Part shown: piece after piece, positions 1 to 10,061 of the stretch | How the letters are laid out: every line of letters begins with the position of its first letter | How positions within the stretch are numbered: position 1 is the first letter of the stretch | NCBI RefSeq assembly: GCF_022201045.2 | Contig: NC_068561.1 | Location: 20,648,501 to 20,712,500 of the forward strand | DNA length: 64,000 nucleotides | Reading direction: 5' to 3' | DNA from: Citrus sinensis | Taxonomy: Eukaryota; Streptophyta; Magnoliopsida; Sapindales; Rutaceae | The notes under the pieces: generated by a model | Told to the model about the DNA's origin: nothing | The model's database searches: none | The model's input: only the letters and a program-made list of their open reading frames with translations | Program-made: the position numbers and the translations under genes

Positions 1-608
1 TGTGGCGTTTTTATTAAATATAAATAGACTGAATAAAATTTCTAAATTATATTTTTAAAAAAAAATATCTTTGTCTAATTAAACTAAGTAATGATACTCA
101 CCATATGGCTAAAACCCACTTGAGTCCCACTGAAGTCAAAATAATTTGTTTTAAAGTATAAATAATTAGCATAAATGGGGTTCAAGTAAAGTTGAATTTG
201 TTGGTAGAGGGAGTATCGTTTGTCAATTATTTTAGTCAGGTCCATTATTTTCCCCTAAGTTAAACACAAATTGATTTGATTATTGCAACAGATGTAAATG
301 TCAAGGAATCGATTCCCTTCACACCAATCACCAATCTTGGAAAAGGCATTTCTTCTGTTTGCATGAATGGGTTTGGGTAGGGTTATGGTGTGTTAAAAAA
401 AGTATATATGACGTCTTCCTCTCCTATTACTTTAATCAAATAATTTTTATTTGTATTAATTCTTTATTCTTAATAAAAATAAAAATGAGATATATTATTC
501 TTTCTTATAATAGTGTTTACTGTTTATATGGTGGCTCTAACCATTAAAATTTAGATTTCGATAACATCCCTTAATTTTGAGTATATTTATTGAAATTATC
601 ATTTTTTT
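1..608. other. AT-rich intergenic DNA
   Basis: No convincing gene is seen. The short open frames are low-complexity, and there is no recognisable protein motif or structured repeat. Confidence 0.5.
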
Positions 609-807
609 CAGAAAATTCTTTGGCACTGAATCAGGGTATTCTGGAAGAACAGGTTGTTCCGACTCGATACCGTCAAGAGTTTCTGATTATTGCGTGGGAA
701 CAGGTTCATCTTCGAAGTATTTTTCCCCACCAATATTTTTCTATTGGGGTTTCTCTCATTCCTTTTATCGAGCATAATGATGCGAATCGAGCTTTAATGA
801 GTTCTAA
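609..807 (+). pseudogene. rpoB: Nuclear copy of a chloroplast rpoB fragment (NUPT)
   Basis: The + frame reads through a piece of the plastid RNA polymerase beta subunit. Recognisable stretches are [32 protein letters not shown] and [18 protein letters not shown]. The last is the bacterial-type beta-subunit motif (E. coli has SLIPFLEHDDANRALM). Similarity starts abruptly within the codons before NSLALNQ and stops just before the expected NMQRQAVP, so only about 65 codons of a protein of roughly 1,070 residues are present. A few residues differ from the usual plastid sequence (for example HQYFSIGVS where FQYFSIGAS is expected), which fits nuclear decay. It is very unlikely to be expressed. The alternative of an organelle contig is ruled out by the spliced nuclear genes around it. 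Confidence 0.88.
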
Positions 808-1367
808 AAGCTATATTGTCATTTGATCAAACCAGCTCACTTCTTCACTTACCTAATTTTCTTTTACCTGGTGTCATCAAATTTCCCCAAACAATTATAA
901 AGCAACGCAGGTCAAAAAGAGCCACCCATACAAATAATCGGAAGAATTCAACGACCTAATTAATGGCTGGCCTCTCTGCACTATGGTGGAAGTCGCTTTC
1001 ATGTGCAGTGTTTAAACACGAGTCAAACAAAGCCAGCCATATGTTACGTCGCACGACATGCCCCATAAAGGTAATATTTCACAAATATACTCAACAACAG
1101 TTTTGGTATTTTAGTTCAAATCGCAAAAAATGACAATGAAGATTATTAAGAGGACTGATATCCGGATAAAAAAATCAGATAAGATGGCTGTAAATCATTA
1201 AGAGGACTGTCGATTTAGTTAGGTTTATTCATTTAAGTTATAATAAAATAATATTGATCATATTTTAAACTGTCGCCATCTTATCGCTCTTGCGTCCATT
1301 TATCATTTTTCAATTGCAAAGTTTCCCCTGAGATTTTAAAAAATTAATTAGAAAGTTCTTAGTTTTC
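808..1367. other. Intergenic/promoter region of the first SDR gene
   Basis: No coding signal is seen. An imperfect short repeat (ATTAAGAGGACTG) occurs twice around 1145-1210. The region leads into a TATA box and should contain the upstream control sequences of the first SDR gene. Confidence 0.4.
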
Positions 1368-1375
1368 TATAAATA
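1368..1375 (+). promoter_or_regulatory. TATA box of SDR gene 1
   Basis: TATAAATA lies about 108 bases before the ATG at 1476. The equivalent TATAAAT boxes in SDR copies 2 and 3 sit at similar distances upstream of their first exons, which supports a promoter shared by duplication. Confidence 0.6.
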
Positions 1376-1475
1376 CCACATAAAGAATCGAGGAATTACC
1401 CCATAAGCCATACCTAGTTTCTTGTTTCTAACCCCTTCTCTGCTTTTAATTAGTTTCAGGTTTTTGAAGAAAAAA

Positions 1476-2461
1476 ATGAACGGCCCTTCCTCTGCAGCTC
1501 CCTTCAAAAGGTAATTGGCTACCACTTCCAGGATTTTGTACCCTGCAAAAAAAATACTAAAACAGCATTTGCGTTCTTTTTTCTTTTTTTTTTTTTCTTT
1601 TTTGGTTCTTGCTATCAAAAAAATGGTTGTCACTCAATCTTTTACAACATTTTGCAATTGTAATATTCCAATTTTAGGTTAGAAGGCAAAGTGGCAATCA
1701 TCACCGGAGGAGCAAGCGGCATCGGAGCAACGGCGGTTGAACTCTTCCATGAAAATGGCGCCAAACTTGTTATTGCCGATGTCCAGGATAAGCTTGGCGA
1801 AGAACTTGCTGATAAGCTGGGCCAAGATGTTTGCTACATCCATTGTGATATCTCAAATGAAGATGAAGTCATCAATCTCGTTGATACCGCCGTTTCTAAA
1901 TTTGGAAAGCTCGATATCATGTACAACAATGCAGGAATTCTTGACCGCAGCTTTGGGAGCATTTTGGACACTCCAAAGTCTGATCTAGAACGCTTAATTA
2001 ATGTAAACACTATAGGTGGTTTCTTAGGAGCCAAGCATGCTGCAAGAGTCATGGTGCCACAGCAAAAAGGTTGCATACTGTTTACAGCTAGTGCTTGTAC
2101 AGAAATTGCAGGGCTTGGCTCCCCTGCTTATACAATATCCAAATATGGGATTTTAGGACTAGTAAAGTGCTTGGCAGCAGAGCTTGGACAGTATGGAATA
2201 AGAGTAAATTGCGTCTCGCCTTATGGTTTGGCGACAGGAATGTCGATGAAAGGTGGGGTCGATCCGGCTCTAATAGAATCATCAATGAGCCAGATGGGTA
2301 ATCTAAAAGGGGAATTTCTAAAAACTGATGGCATTGCAAATGCTGCCCTCTATTTGGCTAGTGATGAATCAAGTTATGTGAGCGGGCAAAATCTTGTTGT
2401 GGATGGAGGATTCAGCGTGGTGAATCCTACAGTTATGAGGGCTTACGGTCTTATCAAGTAA
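1476..2461 (+). CDS. Short-chain dehydrogenase, secoisolariciresinol dehydrogenase-like (SDR copy 1)
   Basis: Model: exons 1476-1510 and 1678-2461, 272 aa. The 35-nt first exon encodes MNGPSSAAPFK. The split codon AG|G gives R before LEGKVAIIT. This is a classical NAD(P)-dependent SDR with a Rossmann fold. TGGASGIG (residues 21-28) is the dinucleotide loop. Asp46 (VIADVQD) at the end of beta-2 predicts NAD preference. NNAG is at 95-98, the catalytic Ser at about 150, and YxxxK is Tyr163/Lys167. The C-terminal VDGGFSVVNPT is typical of plant secoisolariciresinol, xanthoxin (ABA2) and related terpenoid dehydrogenases (SDR110C group). The substrate cannot be read from the sequence. No transit peptide is obvious, so it is probably cytosolic. 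It is the first of three direct tandem copies. Confidence 0.9.
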
Positions 2462-3493
2462 TCAATTGGAGCTTTAATTTGTAGATAATGGGGGATGCCG
2501 TACTCTGCTGCGTACGTGTAAGAATGCATTCATTTTGAAAAATAATTCACAAATTTGCTTCCAATTATCATATTTGAAACCACATTTACAATAGTTCAGT
2601 TTCTGGCAAATCCATTACTACTTCAGCTAGTTTGGTCTACTATTATGAAAAGAGCTCTATTTTGTTATGTGTATGTCTATTGGAAATCTTATTTGAAGAT
2701 ATCACGGACTCTCTGTGCACTAATACTTCTTGCCATTTGTCAGTAGGCCTATGGTTTGGCCACATGTTTTGACATTAGTTTGCAACGGAGTGCATGCACG
2801 TATTTTTTAAAAAAATTTGGTATTCTACCATTGTATTATTTTCTATTGGAGATGAAATAAAATTTATGTTTTAACGACTAAGAAAATAAAAACCACGCAA
2901 AACAGCAAGAATCTTTGTTCATAAAAGAAAGACCTTGTTGTATCCTGACCCTGCTATAAGCAGGACTAAAAGTGTATTTGTATGAAATTCCAACTTCTTT
3001 TTTTTTTTTCAATAGTTTGGCAACCCAAATTTCTCCCCCAGGAATCTCAAAATTCTAGTTAGATTTTAGTATTTGTACCGACTAAATTAACTAGACTTGG
3101 TACTTTAAAAATTAAAAATACACTTTTTAAGGCAAATTTCTAAATTATAATATGAGTAAACGAAAACAGTAATCGTGCATTTCTACGAAAATATATATAA
3201 GTAAAAGAGATATAATTAATAACAAAATTAAATTAGAATATCATTGTGTTGGAAGCAAGTAAACAACTTCCCAGACCACGTGTATATCCCTTAAAGCATT
3301 CAATCTCTGAATTAGTCAAGCCAACTTATCGTTTGGTTCCATGATTCAACCTTCAATCAATTCAATTTCTGTATTTTAGTCTTCTACGAAATTTCTAGGA
3401 AATTTCCCTACCGACAAGCTGCGGTCTTCGTCATCCACCAATCTCAAAGTCCTCAGATTGACAAAAAGTCAGTATATTCATTTTTTTTTCCCC
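2462..3493. other. Intergenic region between SDR copies 1 and 2
   Basis: AT-rich with short poly-T runs. No gene, transposon ends or structured repeat are visible. The last few hundred bases form the promoter side of SDR copy 2. Confidence 0.4.
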
Positions 3494-3500
3494 TATAAAT
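3494..3500 (+). promoter_or_regulatory. TATA box of SDR copy 2
   Basis: TATAAAT sits at the same place relative to the first-exon relic as the boxes of copies 1 and 3. The promoter core therefore survived although the start codon of this copy did not. Confidence 0.45.
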
Positions 3501-3761
3501 TCAGGACAAGAGTGAAGGAAATAATCACACTGCCAAGAGAAGGAAATAATCACAAGCCAAACCTTGTATTTTAACAATCTTGATTGAGTTTCAGGTTTTT
3601 GAGGAAATTTTTTCACACAGGCTTGTAGTACTACTGCAGCAGCACCCTGCGAAAGGTGTCAACTCAGCATTCGGTAAGAATTTACTTCAGCTTTGTTTAA
3701 TTCCCCCCCCTGTTTGTTTGTCTGTCTATTGCGCTACTGCTGTATATCTGGAGAATCAAAA

Positions 3762-4529
3762 ATGGTTTTCAAATGTTTGTCCCTCAAAATAGACAATAAT
3801 ATATTGCCAACATTGTCATCCTACTATAGGTTACAAGGCAGAGTGGCAATCATTACTGGCGGAGCAAGCGGGATCGGAGCATCTGCGGCTCAGCTTTTCC
3901 ACAAAAATGGAGCCAAAGTTGTCATAGCCGATGTGCAAGATAATCTTGGCCAAGCCCTAGCCGATAAGCTAGGCAACCAGGATGTCTGCTACATCCATTG
4001 TGATGTATCAAATGAAAGGGAAGTCATCAATCTTGTTGATACCACCGTTGCTAAATTCGGAAAGCTCGACATCCTGGTCAATACCGGATGCAATCTTGAG
4101 TATCGTGGTTTCGTGAGCATTTTGGACACCCCAAAGTCTGATCTAGAACATTTACTGGCTGTGAACACAATTGGTGGTTTCTTAGTAGCCAAGCATGCTG
4201 CAAGAGTCATGGTGCCACGCCGCAGAGGTTGCATATTGTATACAACGGGTACGGGCACTACTGCTTGTGCGGAAATTGAAGGTTTCTGCAATATTCCAGC
4301 TAATTATTATGGAGTGTCAAAATTTGGTATCTTGGGACTTGTCAAGGGCTTAGCGGCAGAGCTTGGACGGTATGGAATAAGAGTAGATTGCGTATCGCAT
4401 ACTTATGGCTTGGCAATGACTGAAGCGATAGCATCAATAGCAAACGCTGCGCTTTACAATATGGCTAAAGATGATGATACAAGTTATGTGGGTAAGCAAA
4501 ATCTTCTTGTCAATGGAGGATTCAGATGA
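3762..4529 (+). pseudogene. Decaying SDR copy 2 (start codon lost, internal deletion)
   Basis: The homologue of the large exon begins at 3830 (acceptor TATAG) and stays open to a stop at 4527-4529. The relic of the short first exon ends at 3655 (GAAAG|GT) and joins in frame, but it has no ATG: copies 1 and 3 have it where this copy has a T-run. The nearest in-frame ATG is 3762, inside the former intron, and it would give a 255-aa unspliced product. TGGASGIG, the NAD-type Asp and Y-GVSK are kept. NNAG has become a VNTG-type sequence, about 25-30 residues of the substrate-loop region after VDCVS are missing, and the frame ends right after NGGF. DNA matching the VVNPT codons still follows in another frame. 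It is most likely a pseudogene. A novel truncated protein from 3762 cannot be excluded. Confidence 0.75.
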
Positions 4530-4748
4530 GAGTTGTGAATCCTACCCTCTAAGAGAGCTTTCAATCGATGAAAAAAATTTCTGAGTTTTTTAGCTTCATT
4601 TTTCTCATATGTCAATTCAAAATTATGTGAGAATTGAATGATATAATTTTGTAACTCAATCTCTGTTTTTTTTTTTTTTTTGGGTTTAAGTAGCATTATT
4701 AGTTTGGTAAGTTGGGTAATTGCATTTATTAGAAAAGTTAGTGAGTGA

Positions 4749-4972
4749 CCAATAAAGTGTTGGCTCCACTGGCAATGGAGTCCCCTTAAGTGGCTTGACT
4801 GGGTTTGCTCCCCAGTTCGAGTCGCAGGGAAGTCGCCTTTGTTGGGAGAACCTGTGCCTCCCGGTTCGAGCGGGGACTTCTAGTCTGGGTTGTGGTACGG
4901 GCTTAAAGGTGCCTCCCACAGTTGGGGCCCTTCCCAGGATACCTCGTGGATAAGACAAAAAAAAAAAAAAAA
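4749..4972 (+). mobile_element. tRNA-derived SINE with perfect 18-bp target duplication
   Basis: The body runs from just after the first AGAAAAGTTAGTGAGTGA (4731-4748) to an A-tail of about 17 bases, and is followed by the same 18 bases at 4973-4990. Pol III-like boxes are visible near the 5' end: an A-box-like TGGCTCCACTGG at about 4763 and a B-box-like GTTCGAGTC at about 4813. A second B-like GGTTCGAGC lies near 4863. The intact target duplication and long A-tail suggest a fairly recent insertion. A full copy in the opposite orientation and a partial one lie at 17.3-17.8 kb. Confidence 0.9.
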
Positions 4973-4990
4973 AGAAAAGTTAGTGAGTGA

Positions 4991-6445
4991 AGCTCTTAAT
5001 TTCTAACACACGTTTTAATTTAAAAAATGAAAAAAAAAATACAATGAAATCCCACTTTTTATATTTGTTGCTCTCCCTGAATGAAAATTACAAAAAAATA
5101 ATGATAGTAAAGAAGAACCAAAGAATCTTCATTTAATATCATAAAAAAACTAAAAAAAATTGTAAACATAATTTTTTCACAATAAAGTTTTAATTATTAA
5201 ATAATTTATTGTTTCATTATTTGATTATTAGGAGTTTAATTGAAGATATTAAAGTTTATGATTTTCCAGTGTAAAGAAATGTTATTTTGGTTAAATGTTT
5301 GTCCTTTTATATAATTTCTTATATTAGAACCATCGCTATAAAACTGTGGTTTTATGAGAATATTGAAGGCGTGGGAAAAGCACTACTGACAGATTTTAAA
5401 TGCATTAAAAAAACTGTAGTATTAGAAGGTTTCATGTACCTTACATAACAATGCAAGGTACAGCCCTTTAAAATTGGATGCCTGAGAGTACAGTACAGCC
5501 CTTCTTAAACACCATTAGTAGTTTAGTACCCCACTTGTTCCTTGACTAAATGCGTTCCTAAAATTATTTAAAAAATACTGAGACACAATGTAGCATGCTA
5601 AGCTGTATTTTGATAAATTCTGTATGCCATTTTGATTCCCTCCCTCCTCCAAACCTATATTATGCCCTTGTTATGTCGAAATATCATTTCTTTTTTAAAA
5701 GAAAAGAAACAAAATTGAAATTCTAGATGAATTTTAAGTTTTAATTCTATCAACAACATGGATAATCAATCAAGCTGCTGGTTTTGAAGAGAATGGAAAA
5801 AAGAGACAGTGAACAGTTTGTGTGATCTGGGCTTACTGTTGTTATTGTTAAGAAAAAAGAAAATAGTAAGCAAATCAATTTTAGGCATACAATAGCTAAT
5901 GGGCTTGTAGCCCACTGATAACCCATATTTTAAGCGTATGAATTTGATTTTAACGTGTTGAAATTCTATTTATTTCTCAATTTTAAAAATTAACTAAAGG
6001 TAGATCTCTTTCTCACTAACGTGAATAGTGGATTAGATTCCTTTGGGATTTTATACGAGGGTGAAAATTTAGGTTGTGAATTAGAAAGATATGTTCCAAA
6101 TATCTGTGCGAAATATAATTATATTTTATTCACCTCGGCTGGTTTGATTCAATTGAAATGAATGTAAGCAGACTCCATCAGGGAATATGATTATTTCTTG
6201 ATTTAAGCTCTACTGAGTTTTTAAAGATTTTCTTCTATGTGTCTTTTAGTGGTAGTGTATGAGTAAGATTTAATTTCTTTTATTTTTTTATTTATTAACA
6301 ATCAATCAGCAATTGAATTATTTACTCAGGACATAATTAGATCAGGACAGAATCTTGATCCCTCCATCAGATGATATGACTTATGAGGCATTTGACTTTT
6401 ATTTTTAAATTCCTATTTGAATTTCTAATTCATTTCTCTTAACGC
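4991..6445. other. Intergenic region between SDR copies 2 and 3
   Basis: AT-rich, with no gene seen on either strand and no transposon termini recognised. The 3' end is the SDR3 promoter. Confidence 0.4.
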
Positions 6446-6452
6446 TATAAAT
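6446..6452 (+). promoter_or_regulatory. TATA box of SDR gene 3
   Basis: TATAAAT lies about 93 bases upstream of the ATG at 6539, in the same arrangement as the other tandem copies. Confidence 0.55.
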
Positions 6453-6538
6453 CCATACAAGAATGAAGGGAGAAGGCAGCCCTTACCCCAGCTTTTACTT
6501 CACTCTCAAACTTTCACCTTTGGGTTTTTGAGGAAAAT

Positions 6539-7485
6539 ATGGACAATGTACTCTCCGCGGCACCCCCTGGAATGTAACTAATTAGTATTCCTTTACAGTT
6601 TATGGTCTAAGACCTCAAATAATCCTGAGAGAAATCAATCCGGGTCTCTGGTTCTTAAGAATGATTTGGTCTTGTTAATTGTCATTCGATTTCAGGTTAG
6701 AAGGCAAGGTGGCAATAATCACCTGTGGGGCAAGTGGAATTGGAGCAACGACGGTTCAACTTTTCCACGAAAATGGAGCCAAAGTTGTTATAGCAGATGT
6801 CCAAGATAGCCTCGGCCAAGCCCTTGCTGATAAGCTAGGCGACAGTGTTTGTTACATCCATTGCGATGTACCAAAGGAAGATGAGATCACCAATCTTGTT
6901 GACGCAACAGTGGCTAAATACGGAAAGCTCGATATCATGTACAACAATGCAGGCATCGTTGACCGTGCTTTTGGGAGCATTTTGGACACTCCAAAGTCTG
7001 ATCTAGAGCGCGTACTGGCCGTTAACACAACTGGTGCTTTCTTAGGAGCCAAACATGCTGCGAGAGTCATGGTGCCGCAGCACAAAGGTTGCATACTGTT
7101 TACAGCTAGTTCTTGTACAGAAACTGCAGGGCTTGGCTCCCCTGCTTATGCAGTGTCCAAATATGGGATTGTAGGACTAGTAAAGTGCTTGGCGGCAGAG
7201 CTTGGACAGCATGGAATTAGAGTAAACTGTATCTCACCACATGCCGTGGTGACTCGAATCTCAGATCTCTTTGGCCGAGTGGATCCAACAGTGATGGAGG
7301 CACAATTGAGGGAGATGGGCAATTTAAAAGGGCAGGTTCTGAAAACTGAGGGCATTGCGAACGCTGCTATCTACCTGGCTAGTGATGAAGCAAATTATGT
7401 GAATGGGATTAACCTTGTGGTGGATGGAGGATATAGTGTTGTCAATCCTACCATTATGAATATGTTGAATGATGCCAATAAGTAA
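6539..7485 (+). CDS. Short-chain dehydrogenase, secoisolariciresinol dehydrogenase-like (SDR copy 3)
   Basis: Model: exons 6539-6573 and 6696-7485, 274 aa. Exon 1 is 35 nt, exactly as in copy 1, and encodes MDNVLSAAPPG. The split codon AT|G supplies Met before LEGKVAIIT. NNAG, the catalytic Ser region (FTASSCTE) and YAVSK are present, and VDGGYSVVNPT closes the protein. The NAD-type Asp follows VVIAD. It is the closest relative of copy 1. One oddity stands out: the dinucleotide-binding motif reads TCGASGIG, so the first Gly of TGxxxGxG is Cys (residue 22). This could weaken cofactor binding or be tolerated. Otherwise the gene looks intact and starts behind its own TATA box. Confidence 0.88.
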
Positions 7486-7578
7486 TTGTGGTCTAAACCT
7501 TGCAGCCGGTTAAGTTGGCTTTGCTCTGTAATTTTATCAATTTGACCCAGGAAGGATTAATTTTAAACTTAAAGGACA

Positions 7579-7725
7579 CTTTTTTTTTTTAGATAACAAA
7601 GCAGATGTATAAAAAGTATAAATATGCACACGTGGCAAGAGGAGAGCAGCGACTGATGTGGCGAGTCAGAACCTGAGCCCATGCACTCGTGAATTGTGCC
7701 GATGAGCTCTTAGCCCATTGACATG
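7579..7725 (-). mobile_element. Probable SINE remnant
   Basis: Read on the - strand there is an A-box-like segment (GGGCTAAGAGCTCA), a B-box-like GGTTCTGACTC about 45 bases later, and an A-run tail (the T-run at 7580-7590 on the + strand). No target duplication was found, so the limits are approximate. Confidence 0.35.
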
Positions 7726-7977
7726 TTTGTTCAATACTTCAATAAAGGTGAAGATGAGTAAATATCTCCACTGGCTTGAAAATCTTCTCCAATTTTTATT
7801 TTTTAGAATTTTACCAACCTGAGGAGCTGTTCATTTTCATAAAGGTTATGTACGTTATAAGGATATATGTTTGCTATTAAATGCATGCGGTTCATTAATC
7901 AAATTATCATGAGGGTAAAGGGCTCATGCCGGAAGTTCAAAATGGGCAGTATCAGGTTAGTGGGTGTGTTCTTCCAT

Positions 7978-8672
7978 TAAGGATGGCAATGGGACGGGGT
8001 GGGGGTGGGGGTGGGGATACCTATCCCATTTCTCACCCTATTAAAAATTTTTGCCTCTATTCTCTATCATATTCCCCAATAAATATAGTGGGTTGTGGAT
8101 GAGGATTTCCCACGTGGGGAATAATTTTTCCATCTCTACTCCATTCCCCATTTATTTATTTTATAGTAGATATAAAATTATGATTTCAATAAATTAAAAA
8201 TTATAGACTTAAAATAAAATCATCACCATATTATAAAGTATTTAAATTTTTTTAAATATCTAAAAGTTTGAAACAATATCTTGAACTGATATTAAAAATA
8301 AAAAATATTTAAAGAGAGCAGCACCTTAAAAGAGAAAAGAAAATATAATAATATTTTAAAGTTAAAAAATATTGTAGGGTTTTCTTTTACTCATATCATG
8401 TTTATATTACATAAAAATTAAAAAAATTATTAATTGACATTATAGTTCATAAAATAAAATTATTGAATAAAAAATAAAAATATATTTATATATAATGGAG
8501 ATTGGGGTGGGGGTGGGGTGCGGAGTGCAATACCAAACCCCACCCCATTAACAATTTGAGGATTACTTTCCTCCCACTTCCCACTCCATTCCCTAAAAAT
8601 TATTAAAAATTTTCCACATTTGGGGTGGATCTCAATGGGGCTCTAAATCCGTAGAGGATTTTGCCATTCCTA
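7978..8672. mobile_element. Non-autonomous hAT-like element
   Basis: The 695-bp segment is flanked by an 8-bp direct repeat TCTTCCAT (7970-7977 and 8673-8680). Its ends are imperfect inverted repeats: TAAGGATGGCAATGGG at the left, and TAGGAATGGCAAAATCC at the right when read on the other strand. G-rich (GGGGTGGG) subterminal repeats occur at the left, around 8500 and at the right. There is no open frame. An 8-bp duplication and TAGGNNTGGCA-type ends are the hallmarks of hAT elements. Confidence 0.7.
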
Positions 8673-8680
8673 TCTTCCAT

Positions 8681-9184
8681 ATTCAAGCATCATAATTGAT
8701 TATTAGTATGTTATATCTTAAAATAAATTATAATTATCTTATTCAACATAATGATAGTGCATTATTAAAATTTTGCGAATAATGTAGACTAAATAATAAT
8801 AATTTAAACATTATAGGTATGTACCGCATTTTTGGATAATTTTGTGAACAAATAAATAAGTTTTTTTAGTCAATATACATTATCTATTAAATGATGATGA
8901 TGATGATTTATGTCTTAAGAAGTAGATAAATTTGTCCAGTTTATGAATTATGCTTCAATCATTCAATTTATCAAATTTTTAAAAATAATAATAATAAATG
9001 GGGTTCACTCTTTCTTTTTTATTTTACTGCAAATATGACTGCACATTAAATAGGTTGGTGTTCATTAAATCCACCCTCAATGCTTCACAAAGTCATTAGT
9101 CCACCCAACGGTTAGATTTTGTGTTCAACTTAACTATTAACCACTTCAACAATATAAAAATATAATAATATTTTTATTAATAAA
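8681..9184. other. AT-rich intergenic DNA
   Basis: No gene or repeat structure beyond short simple-sequence runs (GAT, AAT) was noticed. Confidence 0.4.
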
Positions 9185-9376
9185 GAGTAATGTTACACAT
9201 CCCAAATTTTTTATCCCAAAAAATTGTCTCAAATGTTGTTTTATTTATCAATTGGTTGGTGAGATAATACAATTAATTTACTTAGATCTTATAAAGAATT
9301 ATCAACCACTAAATTAATGACACATCATTTGGGATAACTTTTTAAGATAAAAAATTTGGGATGTGTAGCACTACTC
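9185..9376. mobile_element. MITE with 31-bp terminal inverted repeats
   Basis: The left end GAGTAATGTTACACATCCC and the inverse of the right end GAGTAGTGCTACACATCCC continue identically to base 31, with two mismatches in all. The 192-bp element has no coding capacity and is flanked by ATAAA on both sides (9180-9184 and 9377-9381), a possible 5-bp target duplication in AT-rich DNA. The superfamily is uncertain. Confidence 0.8.
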
Positions 9377-9600
9377 ATAAAAAATGACAAAAATTTTAAC
9401 CCACATAATATGGATTATTTTGATACAATGTTGATTAAAATCTTATTACACATATATAACATAAAAATATATAATTAAAATATTTTTAATTATATATATA
9501 CATAGTTAGTAACTGAAATACATATATATATATATATATATATACTATTTTACCATCTCAATTCTTTAATTACAAAGTAACTTAAAACAAGAGAAATTAA

Positions 9601-9823
9601 TTTATTATTATTATTATTATTATTTATCAATTGGGGCTCAATTAAAGCTAAAGAACAACTGAGCGAGAAGTCGCAATCCCGTAAGAGTCATACAAAAGAA
9701 AGGGATCTAACCCCCAGCGGAGGACTAGGGTATACTATAAGGCCAAGAGGCAAAGAACAAGTAAGGTTTGCCATAAAATCAGCAGCACAGTTCACCTCTC
9801 TGTACACATGAGAGTATTACGGT
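9601..9823 (-). mobile_element. 3' end of a LINE (RNase H C-terminus plus TAA tail)
   Basis: On the - strand a frame reads SHVYREVNCAADFMANL, then SLPLG and a stop at 9688-9690. This is the C-terminal signature of the RNase H domain (HVYRExNxxADxLA) of plant LINEs. Downstream come about 85 bases of 3' sequence and a (TAA)n-type tail, seen as (TTA)n at 9601-9622 on the + strand, which is how many plant LINEs end. The element is strongly 5'-truncated. A host RNase H-like gene fragment is the alternative, but the simple-sequence tail favours a LINE. Confidence 0.7.
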
Positions 9824-10061
9824 GAGATTTTTTTTTATCATTTTCCCCCCAAGTATTACGGCGTTAAGATCACAACTAGCAATCAAACTCAACGTTTCGT
9901 TTTGGAATAAATTACTTTCTAATGAGTCTAGGAATGAAAAAAACTTGTTCAATTTTGTTTCATTCGAGATCAAGGATCAAATATGAACTTGATATTTGAA
10001 CAGAGTTTTTTTTTTTCCCCACTCAAATGGGAAAAAACCTTGATGAAATTAACTAACTCGA

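Noticed and set aside
359-547. 62-codon + frame
   Set aside because: AT-rich chance frame without motif.
9523-9544. TA-rich tract as a possible regulatory site
   Set aside because: A simple (TA)n microsatellite far from any start site. No function can be inferred.
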